Below, in pieces: positions 1 to 7,941 of a stretch of 64,000 nucleotides of DNA. The translations under genes and the position numbers were made by a program. The stretch's first letter is position 1; every line of letters starts with the position of its first letter. Below the pieces are notes generated by a model. It saw nothing but the letters and a program-made list of their open reading frames with translations, did not search any database and was not told where the DNA came from. Source of the DNA: Palauibacter sp965207805 (GTDB lineage Bacteria > Gemmatimonadota > Gemmatimonadetes > Palauibacterales > Palauibacteraceae); contig OZ242312.1 of the NCBI GenBank assembly GCA_965207805.1, forward strand, positions 372,001 through 436,000. The letters are read 5' to 3'.

Positions 1-745
1 TGTCCTCGATGAGGTCCGGCGCATCGAGGAACGTGGGATTCCCCTCGAAGGAGAGCGCGATGTCGCGCCGCCCCGCCGCGGCCTTGATGTCCCGGACCCG
101 GCCATCGAGCACCTTCGTTGCTCCCGCGATCATGCACACGCGCTCGCAGAGGCGCTCGGCGTCCTCGATGAGGTGTGTCGAGAGCAGAATCGTGGCTCCG
201 GCCCGCTGCCGTTCCTGCAGGAGTTGCTTGAACAGTTCGACGTTCAGCGGGTCGAGGCCGCTGAAGGGCTCGTCGAGCACCAGCAGATCGGGTTGGTGAA
301 GGATGACGCCGAGGAACTGGGCCTTCTGGGCCATCCCCTTCGAGAAGGTCTCCACCTTGTCATCCGCCCGATCGCCGAGACCTACCGCATCCAGCCCGGC
401 CCGGGCCCGCGCGAGCGCCTCCTTCCGCTTCAGCCCCTTCAACTGGCCGAAGAACGCGAGGTGGTCCGCGGCCGTCATCTTCTGGTACAGGCCGCGCTCC
501 TCCGGCAGGTACCCGATGCGTGTGCGCATGGACTCGACGTTGGGGGAACCGAAGACGTCGACGGAGCCGGCGTCGGGTCCGATGATGTCGAGGATGATCC
601 GGAGCGTCGTGGTCTTTCCGGCGCCGTTCGGGCCGATGAGTCCGTAAATCGATCCGTGGGGGATCTCAAGGTCGAGGTCGCGGACCGCCGTCTTCTTGTC
701 GAAGCGCTTCGTGACGCCCCGCAGGCGAATGGCCGGTGTATTCAC
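1..745 (-). CDS. ABC transporter ATP-binding protein (C-terminus outside window)
   Basis: This is the ATPase subunit of an ABC transporter and energises a membrane permease that is not visible here. The 248 visible residues hold Walker A GPNGAGKTT (about 38-46), a signature-like segment FSKGMAQK (134-141) where LSGGQ is usual, Walker B LLVLDEP (154-160) and the H-loop histidine (about 190). After the ATPase core the chain continues as LSFEG and runs off the window, as in the CcmA/NatA-type family with a C-terminal extension. The GTG start at 745 gives the usual N-terminus (MNTPAIRLRGVTKRF). The partner permease probably lies beyond position 1. The substrate cannot be told from sequence; drug or sodium export and gliding-type transporters all use this family. 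Confidence 0.9.
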   Translation of the reverse strand, partial: MNTPAIRLRGVTKRFDKKTAVRDLDLEIPHGSIYGLIGPNGAGKTTTLRIILDIIGPDAGSVDVFGSPNVESMRTRIGYLPEERGLYQKMTAADHLAFFGQLKGLKRKEALARARAGLDAVGLGDRADDKVETFSKGMAQKAQFLGVILHQPDLLVLDEPFSGLDPLNVELFKQLLQERQRAGATILLSTHLIEDAERLCERVCMIAGATKVLDGRVRDIKAAAGRRDIALSFEGNPTFLDAPDLIED

Positions 746-890
746 GGCCCCGATGATACGGATTGCCTGCACCCGTCGCCACGCAGCCGCCCCGCACCTT
801 CGGCGGACCGGCCTACCGCAGGGGCCATCGCATCCCCATATTGAGGATTCCCCTCGCTTTGCCGAATCCAACCCTCCATGGGGAGGTTAG

Positions 891-1076
891 ATGGCGATCT
901 TCCGCGTCATGTACTATCGCGACATTACCGTGGGAAGCGGTGGCCGTATCACGATTCCTTTGGAGATGCGCGACCATATGCGACTGGCCGATGGCGATGC
1001 ATTGAAAGTTCGCCTCGAGGAAAGCGAATCCGGCCAGCGCCAGTTCACCGTCTGGAAGACCAGCCCGAACATCTAG
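891..1076 (+). CDS. Small AbrB/MazE-fold DNA-binding protein
   Basis: This 61-residue protein has the swapped-hairpin AbrB/SpoVT pattern: VGSGGRITIPLEMRDHMRLA followed by DGDALKVRLEE. The family binds DNA as dimers and serves as transition-state regulators or as antitoxins. A GGAGGTT stretch lies directly upstream of the ATG. No toxin gene follows; the next gene, menG, is convergent. It is therefore either an orphan antitoxin or a small regulator. The extra N-terminal segment MAIFRVMYYRD is unusual but fits the frame. The fold call is firm; the role is unknown. Confidence 0.75.
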   Translation: MAIFRVMYYRDITVGSGGRITIPLEMRDHMRLADGDALKVRLEESESGQRQFTVWKTSPNI

Positions 1077-1097
1077 CCCGAGTCTCCAGCCGCGACG

Positions 1098-1838
1098 CTA
1101 GCGGCGGTCTCCGTAGTTGATGGCCATCGTGCCCATCAGCAGGTCTTCGTAGCCGCACTCCACGAACCCGGCGGCTTCCATCCGGCGGACCATCTCCCGC
1201 TGGTCCGGGAACCTCCTCAGCGACTCGGGGATGTACACGTAGGACTCCGGATCGCGGTGGAGCGCCCAGCCCGCGACGCGGGTCGAGGCATCGAGATACC
1301 CGAGGTAGATGCGGCGCAGCGCCGCGGAGCGCGGGTGGCCGAAATCGAGCGAGATCAGCCGCCCGCCGGGGCGCAGGCAGCGGAAGCTCTCGGCCAGCGC
1401 GGCGTCCAGGCCGGCGAAGTTCCTCAGACCGTATCCGACGACGACGCGGTCGAACGCGCCATCGGGGAAGGGCAGGCGAAGCGCATCGGCCCCGATCCAG
1501 CCGGCGAGGGCGGGGCCCGGTCGTCCGCGTCCCACCCGCATCATCTCGGGCGTGAGATCCGCGGCGACGACGTGGATCTCGAACGCCTCCCGCGCGGCCT
1601 GGCCCAGGGCTCCGCGGGCGAGGTCTCCGGTGCCCGCCGCGAGATCGAGGATGCGGTGGTCCGGGCGGAGGTCCGCGCGCGCGAGCAGCCGACGCTTCCA
1701 GCGGCGGTGGAGACCCAGCGACATGACGTCGTTGGTGAGGTCGTAACGATCGGCCACGCCGGCGAACAGCCGGCGGACGTAGCGTCGCTTGTCCGCCGGC
1801 CGTTCGATCTGGCCGGAGATGCGTCGATTGAGCTTCAA
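1098..1838 (-). CDS. menG: Demethylmenaquinone methyltransferase (MenG/UbiE)
   Basis: This enzyme C-methylates demethylmenaquinol with S-adenosylmethionine in the last step of menaquinone synthesis. The 246-residue length is typical. The first UbiE signature (RYDLTNDVMSLGLHRRWK, about 31-48), the SAM motif LDLAAGTGD (about 65-73) and the second signature region (VVGYGLRNFAGLDAALAE, about 136-153) are all present. The gene starts 11 bases after the stop of the vWA gene on the same strand, so the two may be cotranscribed. UbiE enzymes can also act in ubiquinone synthesis; menaquinone is preferred here because the gene content does not look proteobacterial. Confidence 0.92.
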   Translation of the reverse strand: MKLNRRISGQIERPADKRRYVRRLFAGVADRYDLTNDVMSLGLHRRWKRRLLARADLRPDHRILDLAAGTGDLARGALGQAAREAFEIHVVAADLTPEMMRVGRGRPGPALAGWIGADALRLPFPDGAFDRVVVGYGLRNFAGLDAALAESFRCLRPGGRLISLDFGHPRSAALRRIYLGYLDASTRVAGWALHRDPESYVYIPESLRRFPDQREMVRRMEAAGFVECGYEDLLMGTMAINYGDRR

Positions 1839-1849
1839 GGGGCGCCAAA

Positions 1850-3787
1850 TTAGCGCTGGTCGCCGTCCTCCGCTGCCGCTTCGAGCAGATCGAGGTCGCG
1901 CACGGTCTCCACGAGTCGGATGAACTCTCCGCGATAGCCTCGCGGATCGTCGCCCCGTCCTCTTTCCGCCAGCGAGATGACATCATCCGGCGTGAGCCCT
2001 CCGGCGTGGGGCGAGTCTCGCAGCAGCATGCCGAACCCCGCCACGGCCGCGGCGAAGCGGAAGCTCCGCGAGGGCGACAGTGAGCGGTCCGCGACCGCAT
2101 GCGCGAGGAGTTTGCTCTCGGCGCCGTCCGGGTCCTTGTAACGGACCTTCACGTAGAGCAGTTCGTCCTCGAACGCAGCCGGGGGCGATTCCACAGGGGT
2201 CTGCGGCTCGGCGGCCGGCTGATACCGCAACGGATCCACGCTGCGGGGAACCGGAAGACCCGCGGGCACCACCTCGTACAGCGCGGTCACCGTGTGGCCG
2301 GCTCCGAGTTCACCCGCGTCCTTCGTGTCGTCGTTGAAGTCCTCGTCGGCGAGCAACCGGTTCTCGTACCCGATGAGCCGGTACGCGGCGGCGCGCGAGG
2401 GATTGAACTCCACCTGCAGCTTCACGTCCTTCGCGACCGTGAAGAGCGTCCCTCCCATCTCCTCCACGAGCACCTTCCTGGCTTCGAGGAGGCCGTCCAC
2501 GTAGTGGAAGTTGCCGTTCCCCCGGTCCGCGATCTGCTCCATCTTCGAGTCCTTCAGGTTCCCGGTGCCGAAGCCGAGGACCGTGAGGAAGATCCCGCTC
2601 TCCCGCTCCCTCTCGATGAGGCGCACCATCGCCTCGTCGCTGGAGGCGCCCACGTTGAAGTCCCCGTCGGTCGCGAGAATGACGCGGTTGTTGCCGTCCT
2701 CGACGAAGTGTTCCCGCGCTACGTCGTAGGCGAGCGCGATCCCGGCGCCGCCCGCCGTGCTTCCGCCCGCCTCCAGCCGCTCCACGGCCGACAGGATGCG
2801 GGCGCGCCGGTTCCCCGGGGTCGGAGGAAGCACGAGTCCGGCCGCGCCGGCGTAGACGACGATCGCGACCCGGTCCTGCGGTCTCAGTTGCTCTGTGAGC
2901 AGGGCGAAGGCCTTCTTCAGCAGCGGGAGCTTGTCGGGCGATGACATGGACCCCGACACGTCGAGCAGGAAGACCAGGTTGCTCGGCGGCAGGTGCTCCG
3001 TGTCGACGGAGGGAGCCTTGAGTCCAATGCGAACGAGCCGGTGTTCGGGCTTCCAGGGCGCATCCCACACCTCGGTGACGACCTGGAAGGGGTGGTCCCC
3101 CGCCGCGCCATCCCACTCGTACGGGAAGTAGTTGATCAACTCCTCGATCCGGACCGCGTCGACGGGCGGCCGCTCCCCCGCCTGTATGAAGCGCCGGACG
3201 TTGGCGTACGACGCGCGGTCCACGTCGATGGAGAAGGTGGAGAGAGGCGACTCGCCGACGCCGCGGAAGTCGTTTTCCACGATCCGGGCGTACGACTCCG
3301 TGTTGTAGAAGAGGTGCCTGCGGGACGCCCCCCTGACGGAAGCGCTGATCGACGAGGGACCTCGCAGCACGGAGAAGGGCGGCTCGACGGCCGCCTCGGG
3401 CACTCCGGTCACGATCGTCTCCCCCCGCCGCAACGCCGTCTGCTCGACGGTGAAGTCCAGCGTGACCGTCTCGCCCGCCGTCACGGTGATCCGCTTGCTG
3501 GCCTCCCGGTAGCCGATCAACCGGACCGTGACGACCTGCTCCCCGGCCGGCACGCCGGAGAGGGAATACCCGCCCTCCGCGTCGGTCAACGTGCCGATCG
3601 TCGTCCCCGCCACGAAGACCTGCGCTCCCGCGACCCCGACATTGGCCGTCGTGTCGAGCACCGTCCCCTGCACGGTACCCGTCTCCGGCCGGGTCTCGGA
3701 CTGGGCGTACGATCGGGCCGGGCCCGCGATGGCGAAGATCAGCGCGAGCAGGGCGCCGATCCGGGCTGGAATTCGCTGAACGTTCAT
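1850..3787 (-). CDS. Secreted von Willebrand factor A protein with carboxypeptidase-like N-domain
   Basis: This is a predicted exported 645-residue protein. The ATG at 3787 is chosen because AAGGAG lies 6 bases upstream and a signal peptide follows (MNVQRIPARIGALLALIFAI, cleaved near SYAQ). A carboxypeptidase regulatory-like beta-sandwich comes next (about 35-110, TVQGTVLDTT to TLDFTVEQ). Then come a vWF_A N-terminal domain (FSIDVDRASYANVRRFIQ), a vWA domain with MIDAS motif DVSGSMS, and a C-terminal DUF3520-type region (FNPSRAAAYRLIGYENR). YfbK-like proteins share this order. The family is poorly characterised; binding of divalent metal and a protein ligand at the cell surface is inferred from the MIDAS motif. 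It lies just upstream of menG. Confidence 0.88.
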   Translation of the reverse strand: MNVQRIPARIGALLALIFAIAGPARSYAQSETRPETGTVQGTVLDTTANVGVAGAQVFVAGTTIGTLTDAEGGYSLSGVPAGEQVVTVRLIGYREASKRITVTAGETVTLDFTVEQTALRRGETIVTGVPEAAVEPPFSVLRGPSSISASVRGASRRHLFYNTESYARIVENDFRGVGESPLSTFSIDVDRASYANVRRFIQAGERPPVDAVRIEELINYFPYEWDGAAGDHPFQVVTEVWDAPWKPEHRLVRIGLKAPSVDTEHLPPSNLVFLLDVSGSMSSPDKLPLLKKAFALLTEQLRPQDRVAIVVYAGAAGLVLPPTPGNRRARILSAVERLEAGGSTAGGAGIALAYDVAREHFVEDGNNRVILATDGDFNVGASSDEAMVRLIERERESGIFLTVLGFGTGNLKDSKMEQIADRGNGNFHYVDGLLEARKVLVEEMGGTLFTVAKDVKLQVEFNPSRAAAYRLIGYENRLLADEDFNDDTKDAGELGAGHTVTALYEVVPAGLPVPRSVDPLRYQPAAEPQTPVESPPAAFEDELLYVKVRYKDPDGAESKLLAHAVADRSLSPSRSFRFAAAVAGFGMLLRDSPHAGGLTPDDVISLAERGRGDDPRGYRGEFIRLVETVRDLDLLEAAAEDGDQR

Positions 3788-3912
3788 GGTCGTCTCCTTC
3801 CGTGAGCCGAGGAACGCCGCCTCGCTCCGGCTGCGGCGAGCCGCGAGCGCCCTCGGTACACCCGTAGACGCCGCGAGCCGGCAAAGGGTTACACCTGGCA
3901 CGTCTCCGGAGG

Positions 3913-4308
3913 ATGGTATACCATGTATACATGCCTTTGCCCCGTCCTCTCTGTACGCGCGTCTCACGCGAAGTCGAGTCGGAACTCGAACGCGTATTCC
4001 TCGAGCAGCAATGGACCCCCTCCCAGGGACTCAGGAGGATTCTCCTGGAGTGGCTCGCGCTGGAGAGGTTCCCGCAGATCGAGTTCCGGGAGACGCGAGC
4101 GGGCAGGCGGGCGGCACTGCGCGGCGGGCCGGAGGTATGGGAGGTCGCGGCGGCGGCCGGGCCGGGCCGGGCGATGAGCGCCGCCGTGGGCCAGCACTTC
4201 GCGGGGACGCGGACGGAGGCGCTGGAGGAAGCGCTCGCCTACGCCAAGGAATATGCGGACCGGATCGACCCCATCGTGGCCCGCGAGGAGCGGCTCGCCC
4301 GCCGCTAG
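3913..4308 (+). CDS. DUF433-like small protein, possible antitoxin
   Basis: This 131-residue protein has an N-terminal helical part with CTRVSREVESELER, then RRAALRGGPEVWEVAAA and a C-terminal EALAYAKEYADRID segment. That order resembles DUF433-type proteins and antitoxins related to them, where the last segment is usually a winged-helix-like YY.Y..EID motif. GGAGG touches the ATG at 3913 directly, so the in-frame ATG at 3931 is an alternative start. Both lie within a palindromic stretch (GGTATACC then GTATAC) that could be an operator. No toxin partner follows. Its stop codon overlaps the stop of convergent trpE by 4 bases. Confidence 0.6.
   Translation: MVYHVYMPLPRPLCTRVSREVESELERVFLEQQWTPSQGLRRILLEWLALERFPQIEFRETRAGRRAALRGGPEVWEVAAAAGPGRAMSAAVGQHFAGTRTEALEEALAYAKEYADRIDPIVAREERLARR
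3915..3930. promoter_or_regulatory. Paired GTATAC palindromes over the start region
   Basis: GGTATACC at 3915-3922 and GTATAC at 3925-3930 are two self-complementary hexamers three bases apart, lying between the GGAGG at 3908-3912 and the ATG at 3931. They could be an operator for the encoded small protein, or an RNA hairpin that brings the ribosome site closer to the ATG at 3931. Either reading is inference from symmetry alone. Confidence 0.35.
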
Positions 4309-5789
4309 ACCTTCGTCAGCGCCTCGAGGAGCACGCGGGCCTTGTGGCGGGTCTCTTCCCACTCGCGCGCGGGTTCCGAATCGTAGACGATCCCCGCCCC
4401 CGCCTGCGCGTACACCCGGTCTCCGGCGGAGAGCAGCGTGCGGATGACGATGGCCATGTCGAGGCTCGTCGCCCCGTAGCCGACGTAGCCGGCCGCCCCG
4501 CCGTACGGCCCGCGGCGGGTCGGCTCGAGTTCGTCGAGGATCTCCATCGCGCGCACTTTCGGGGCGCCGGTCAGAGTGCCGGCGGGGAAGCAGGCCTTGA
4601 ACGCGTCAACGGCATCAACGCCCTCCTTCAGCGACCCGGCGACCTCGCTCACGAGGTGCATCACGTGGCTGTAGCGCTCGATCTCCATGAAGCGCGACAC
4701 CTCGACGGAGCCGGGGCGGGCGACCCGGCTCACATCGTTGCGCCCGAGATCCACCAGCATGAGGTGTTCCGCCCGCTCCTTCTCGTCGGCGAGCAGGTCG
4801 CGCGCGTGCCCCTCGTCCTCCCCCGGCGTGGCCCCGCGCGGTCGCGTCCCGGCGATCGGGCGCACGGTCACGATCCCGTCTTCCACCCGGACCAGCGTCT
4901 CGGGGGACGAGCCGATGAGGCGCATGCCGTCCAGTTCGATGAAGAAGAGATAGGGCGACGGGTTGCTGCGCCGGAGCGCGCGATAAAGCTCGAGCGGGTC
5001 ACCCTCGAAACGGGCGCCGGCGCGCTGCGAGACCACGACCTGGTAGGCGTCTCCCGCCACGATGTACTCTCGGATACGCTCGACGGCCGCCTCGTAGTCG
5101 TCCCGCGACCGGTTTCCGACCACCTCGGGCGTGTTCGCTGCGCCGTCGCCGAGCCGCCCCAGTCCGTGCGGTCGCTCCAGACCGCGCACCCAGTCAGCGA
5201 GCCGGTCCACGGCGTTCCGGTACAGTTCGGCCGGGTCGTCGTCGGAGGCGACCGGCACGGCCGCCACGGCGATAGCCCGCGAATAGAGGTTGTCGATGAT
5301 GAGCATGTGCTCCGTCGACAGGAAACAGGCGTCGGGCACGCCGAGGTCGTCGGGCGGCGCCGCGGGCAATCGCTCGAGCCAGCGTACCGTGTCGTAGCCG
5401 AAGAACCCGATGGCGCCGCCCCAGAACCGCGGCAGGGTGGGGATTTCGACCGGGTCGTAACGGGTGATCCATGCCTCGAAGGCGCCGAAGGGGTCGCTCG
5501 TGGTTTCGGGTTCGCTCCAGCCCTCCGCGGGCGTCCAGAGCCGGATCTCCGAGCCGTCGAGTCGCCACGCTCCCCGGGGTTCGGAGCCGACGAAGCTGAA
5601 TCGCGCCCAGCGCTCCCCACCCTCGACCGATTCGAGCAGGAAGGAGAAGGGACCGCGCCGAAGCTTCGAGAACGCCGTGACCGGAGTATCGAGGTCGAAC
5701 GGGATTTCGATGGCCACGGGAACCATCCGCCCGGGCTCGGCGAGGCGGGAGAACTCGGCAAAGTTGGGGATGGGGGAAACGTCGCTCAT
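4305..5789 (-). CDS. trpE: Anthranilate synthase component I
   Basis: This enzyme makes anthranilate from chorismate with ammonia supplied by TrpG, the first committed step of tryptophan synthesis. The 494-residue protein carries the tryptophan feedback-site motif FLLESVEGGERWARFSFVG near its N-terminus and the chorismate-binding block PIAGTRPRGATPGEDEG. It also has GSSPETLVR and CFPAGTLTGAPKVRAMEI, typical of TrpE rather than PabB or MenF. The start at 5789 (MSDVSPIPNF) places the N-terminal domain correctly; an upstream GTG at 5837 would only add an unrelated tail. No trpG, trpD or trpC is adjacent, so the pathway genes are scattered. The end overlaps the convergent gene at 4308. Confidence 0.93.
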   Translation of the reverse strand: MSDVSPIPNFAEFSRLAEPGRMVPVAIEIPFDLDTPVTAFSKLRRGPFSFLLESVEGGERWARFSFVGSEPRGAWRLDGSEIRLWTPAEGWSEPETTSDPFGAFEAWITRYDPVEIPTLPRFWGGAIGFFGYDTVRWLERLPAAPPDDLGVPDACFLSTEHMLIIDNLYSRAIAVAAVPVASDDDPAELYRNAVDRLADWVRGLERPHGLGRLGDGAANTPEVVGNRSRDDYEAAVERIREYIVAGDAYQVVVSQRAGARFEGDPLELYRALRRSNPSPYLFFIELDGMRLIGSSPETLVRVEDGIVTVRPIAGTRPRGATPGEDEGHARDLLADEKERAEHLMLVDLGRNDVSRVARPGSVEVSRFMEIERYSHVMHLVSEVAGSLKEGVDAVDAFKACFPAGTLTGAPKVRAMEILDELEPTRRGPYGGAAGYVGYGATSLDMAIVIRTLLSAGDRVYAQAGAGIVYDSEPAREWEETRHKARVLLEALTKV

Positions 5790-5980
5790 GCGCCCAAGGT
5801 AGCAGCCCGCGAGGGGCACGGGGACCGACGGGGACACGCGCCCCGATCACCTTGTCGGAAGTAGGCTTTTCGTCTACTCTCTCAGGTCCGGTTCGATCCG
5901 GCGAGAACAGTTCCCGTCCCCCGACGGGGTTCAGGTCCAACCGCGGGCCGAGGATTGCTCGGCAGCTCAATGAGGAAGCG

Positions 5981-7198
5981 ATGAACACCAGCGATTACAT
6001 CTCTCAGGTCGACAAGTGGAGCGCGCACAACTACCACCCGCTTCCCGTCGTGATCGAGCGCGGCGAGGGCGAGTGGGTGTGGGACGTGGAGGGCCGCCGG
6101 TATCTGGACATGCTGAGCGCCTATTCCGCGGTGAACCAGGGACACCGTCACCCCCGCATCATCGAGGCGCTGCGCGCGCAGGCGGAGAAGCTCACGCTCA
6201 CGTCGCGCGCCTTCCACAACGACCGCATGGGCCCGTTCCTCCAGAAGCTGTGCGAGATGACCGGGTTCGAGCGCGCGCTGCCGATGAATACCGGCGCCGA
6301 GGGCGTGGAGACCGCGATCAAGGCGGCCCGCAAGTGGGGCTACACCGTGAAGGGCGTGGCCGAGGACCGGGCCGAGATCATCGTCTGCGAGCAGAACTTC
6401 CACGGCCGGACGACGACCATCGTCGGCTTTTCCTCGGATGAGGGATCCACGTTCGGATTCGGTCCGTTCACGCCCGGCTTCGTGCCGATTCCCTACGGCG
6501 ACGCGGATGCGCTCGAGGCGGCGATCACGCCGAACACGGTCGGGTTCCTCGTCGAGCCCATCCAGGGCGAGGCGGGCGTGGTCGTGCCGCCCGACGGTTT
6601 CTACGCGCGGTCGCTGGAGATCTGCCGGGCGAACGACGTCCTCATGATCAACGACGAGATCCAGACCGGCCTGGGGCGGACCGGCAAGCTGTTCTGCGCC
6701 GACTGGGAGGCGGACCGCGGCGACATCATGATCGTCGGGAAGGCGCTCGGCGGGGGCGTGTTCCCCGTGTCCGGGATCCTCGCCAACTCCGACATCATGG
6801 ACGTCTTCCATCCGGGGGACCACGGATCGACGTTCGGGGGTAATCCCCTGGGTGCGGCGGTCGGGATGGCGGCGCTGGACGTGATCCGGGATGAGGATCT
6901 CCCCGGGCGGTCGAACGAACTCGGTTCCTGGTTCAAGGGAGAACTGGAGGCGATCGACTCGCCGCACGTGGACCATGTGCGCGGGCGCGGCCTGTTCATC
7001 GGCGTGGTGGTGCGGGATGAGTCGGGGTCGGCGCGCCCGTTCTGCGAGGCGCTGCAGGCGCGCGGGATCCTCGCCAAGGAGACGCACGAGCAGGTGATCC
7101 GTTTCGCGCCTCCGCTCACGATCGAGAAGGCGAGCCTGGAATGGGCGCTGGAAAACATCGCCGAGGTGCTGGAGGGCGCGGCGGTCGCCGTCGCCTAG
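5981..7198 (+). CDS. rocD: Ornithine aminotransferase
   Basis: This PLP enzyme moves the delta-amino group of ornithine to 2-oxoglutarate, giving glutamate semialdehyde and glutamate. The 405 residues match the family length. The N-terminal NYHPLPVVIERGEGEWVWD, the cofactor-binding NTGAEGVETAIKAARKWGY and the PLP lysine in IMIVGKALGGGVFP (about K254) are typical of RocD, including the YHPLP and TGAEAVE-type motifs that separate it from other class III enzymes. The ATG at 5981 follows GAGGAAG. It is preceded by divergent trpE and followed by a strong hairpin at 7254-7288. It connects arginine and ornithine to proline and glutamate metabolism. Confidence 0.92.
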   Translation: MNTSDYISQVDKWSAHNYHPLPVVIERGEGEWVWDVEGRRYLDMLSAYSAVNQGHRHPRIIEALRAQAEKLTLTSRAFHNDRMGPFLQKLCEMTGFERALPMNTGAEGVETAIKAARKWGYTVKGVAEDRAEIIVCEQNFHGRTTTIVGFSSDEGSTFGFGPFTPGFVPIPYGDADALEAAITPNTVGFLVEPIQGEAGVVVPPDGFYARSLEICRANDVLMINDEIQTGLGRTGKLFCADWEADRGDIMIVGKALGGGVFPVSGILANSDIMDVFHPGDHGSTFGGNPLGAAVGMAALDVIRDEDLPGRSNELGSWFKGELEAIDSPHVDHVRGRGLFIGVVVRDESGSARPFCEALQARGILAKETHEQVIRFAPPLTIEKASLEWALENIAEVLEGAAVAVA

Positions 7199-7253
7199 GG
7201 CGCCGGCCGCCTGAACGGGAGCCTCGGCCGCTCCCGGACCCCCGCCCCGGGTC

Positions 7254-7288
7254 GACCGGCCGCGGCGCATCCCCGCCGCGGGCCGGTC
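7254..7288. terminator. Strong GC hairpin after rocD
   Basis: A left arm GACCGGCCGCGGCG pairs with CGCCGCGGGCCGGTC around a short loop, giving a 14-bp stem with one bulged base. No T-run follows, so this may be a terminator, a processing site or a barrier between rocD and the sigma factor gene. The structure is seen directly; the role is inferred. Confidence 0.4.
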
Positions 7289-7312
7289 GTCCCCCGGATC
7301 CGCCCGATCCCC

Positions 7313-7349
7313 GCGCAACCAATCCCCGGTTGCCTGTGTCACCGATTCA
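7313..7349 (+). promoter_or_regulatory. Putative ECF-type promoter upstream of the sigma factor gene
   Basis: GCAACC at 7315-7320 and TGTGTC at 7335-7340 are separated by 14 bases and lie about 60 bases upstream of the GTG start. The same layout with strong flanking identity occurs at 11979 and 14417 upstream of two lipoprotein gene pairs. A -35 with an AAC core and a -10 with a GT core fit the general ECF sigma pattern. An autoregulated promoter is inferred. The GCAACC here also pairs with GGTTGC downstream to form a small hairpin. Confidence 0.5.
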
Positions 7350-7398
7350 GAAGCAGAAGAAGCGGAAGAACCGACGTGTACCCGGAGACCCCGGCACG

Positions 7399-7941
7399 GT
7401 GACGGAACCGCAACTCATTCAGCGGCTCAGGGACGGAGACCAGGACGCGGCGCGCGCGTTGTACGACGCGCACGTCGACCGCGTGTTCCGGATCTGCTAC
7501 CGGTTCGCGGGCGAGGACCACCTCGCCCAGGATTTCACGCAGGAGACGTTCGTGCGGGCGTTCACGAAGATCGACACGTTTCGCGGCGAAGCCGCGTTCG
7601 GGACGTGGCTGGGATCGATCGCCACGACGGTGTCGCTGAACGGGCTCCGCAAGGTGAAGCGCTTTCGCAGCCGCGAGACCGCGCTGCATGAGGACCTCCG
7701 CTCCACCCGCGGCCTGAGCGGCCTCGAGCCCGACGTGAAGGAGCGGCTGCACCGCGCCATCGACGAACTTCCCGCCGGCTATCGAACCGTTTTCCTGCTG
7801 CACGACCTCGAGGGCTACACGCACGAGGAGATCGGGGCGATGCTCGGGATCAAGGCCGGGACGTCCAAGTCGCAGCTCTTCCGGGCCCGCAGCCGCCTGC
7901 GGGAGAAGCTCGCGGACTTCGCGGGAGAATGGGCATGCTGA
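7399..7941 (+). CDS. ECF-family RNA polymerase sigma factor
   Basis: This 180-residue sigma-70 family regulator carries region 2 (ALYDAHVDRVFRICYRFAGE, then DFTQETFVRAFTKID) and region 4 (AIDELPAGYRTVFLLHDLEG, then HEEIGAMLGIKAGTSKSQLF). No region 3 is present, which defines the ECF class. The GTG at 7399 is chosen because GGAGA lies about 10 bases upstream and the region 2 spacing is then normal; the frame stays open further upstream through low-complexity sequence. Its end overlaps the next gene by 13 bases, the arrangement expected for a sigma factor and its membrane-bound regulator. The shared elements at 7313, 11979 and 14417 are its candidate target promoters. Confidence 0.9.
   Translation: MTEPQLIQRLRDGDQDAARALYDAHVDRVFRICYRFAGEDHLAQDFTQETFVRAFTKIDTFRGEAAFGTWLGSIATTVSLNGLRKVKRFRSRETALHEDLRSTRGLSGLEPDVKERLHRAIDELPAGYRTVFLLHDLEGYTHEEIGAMLGIKAGTSKSQLFRARSRLREKLADFAGEWAC

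Noticed and set aside
3786..5864. A 692-codon plus-strand frame over trpE
   Set aside because: It is antisense to trpE and overlaps the DUF433-like gene in another frame; the composition is shadow-like with no domain.
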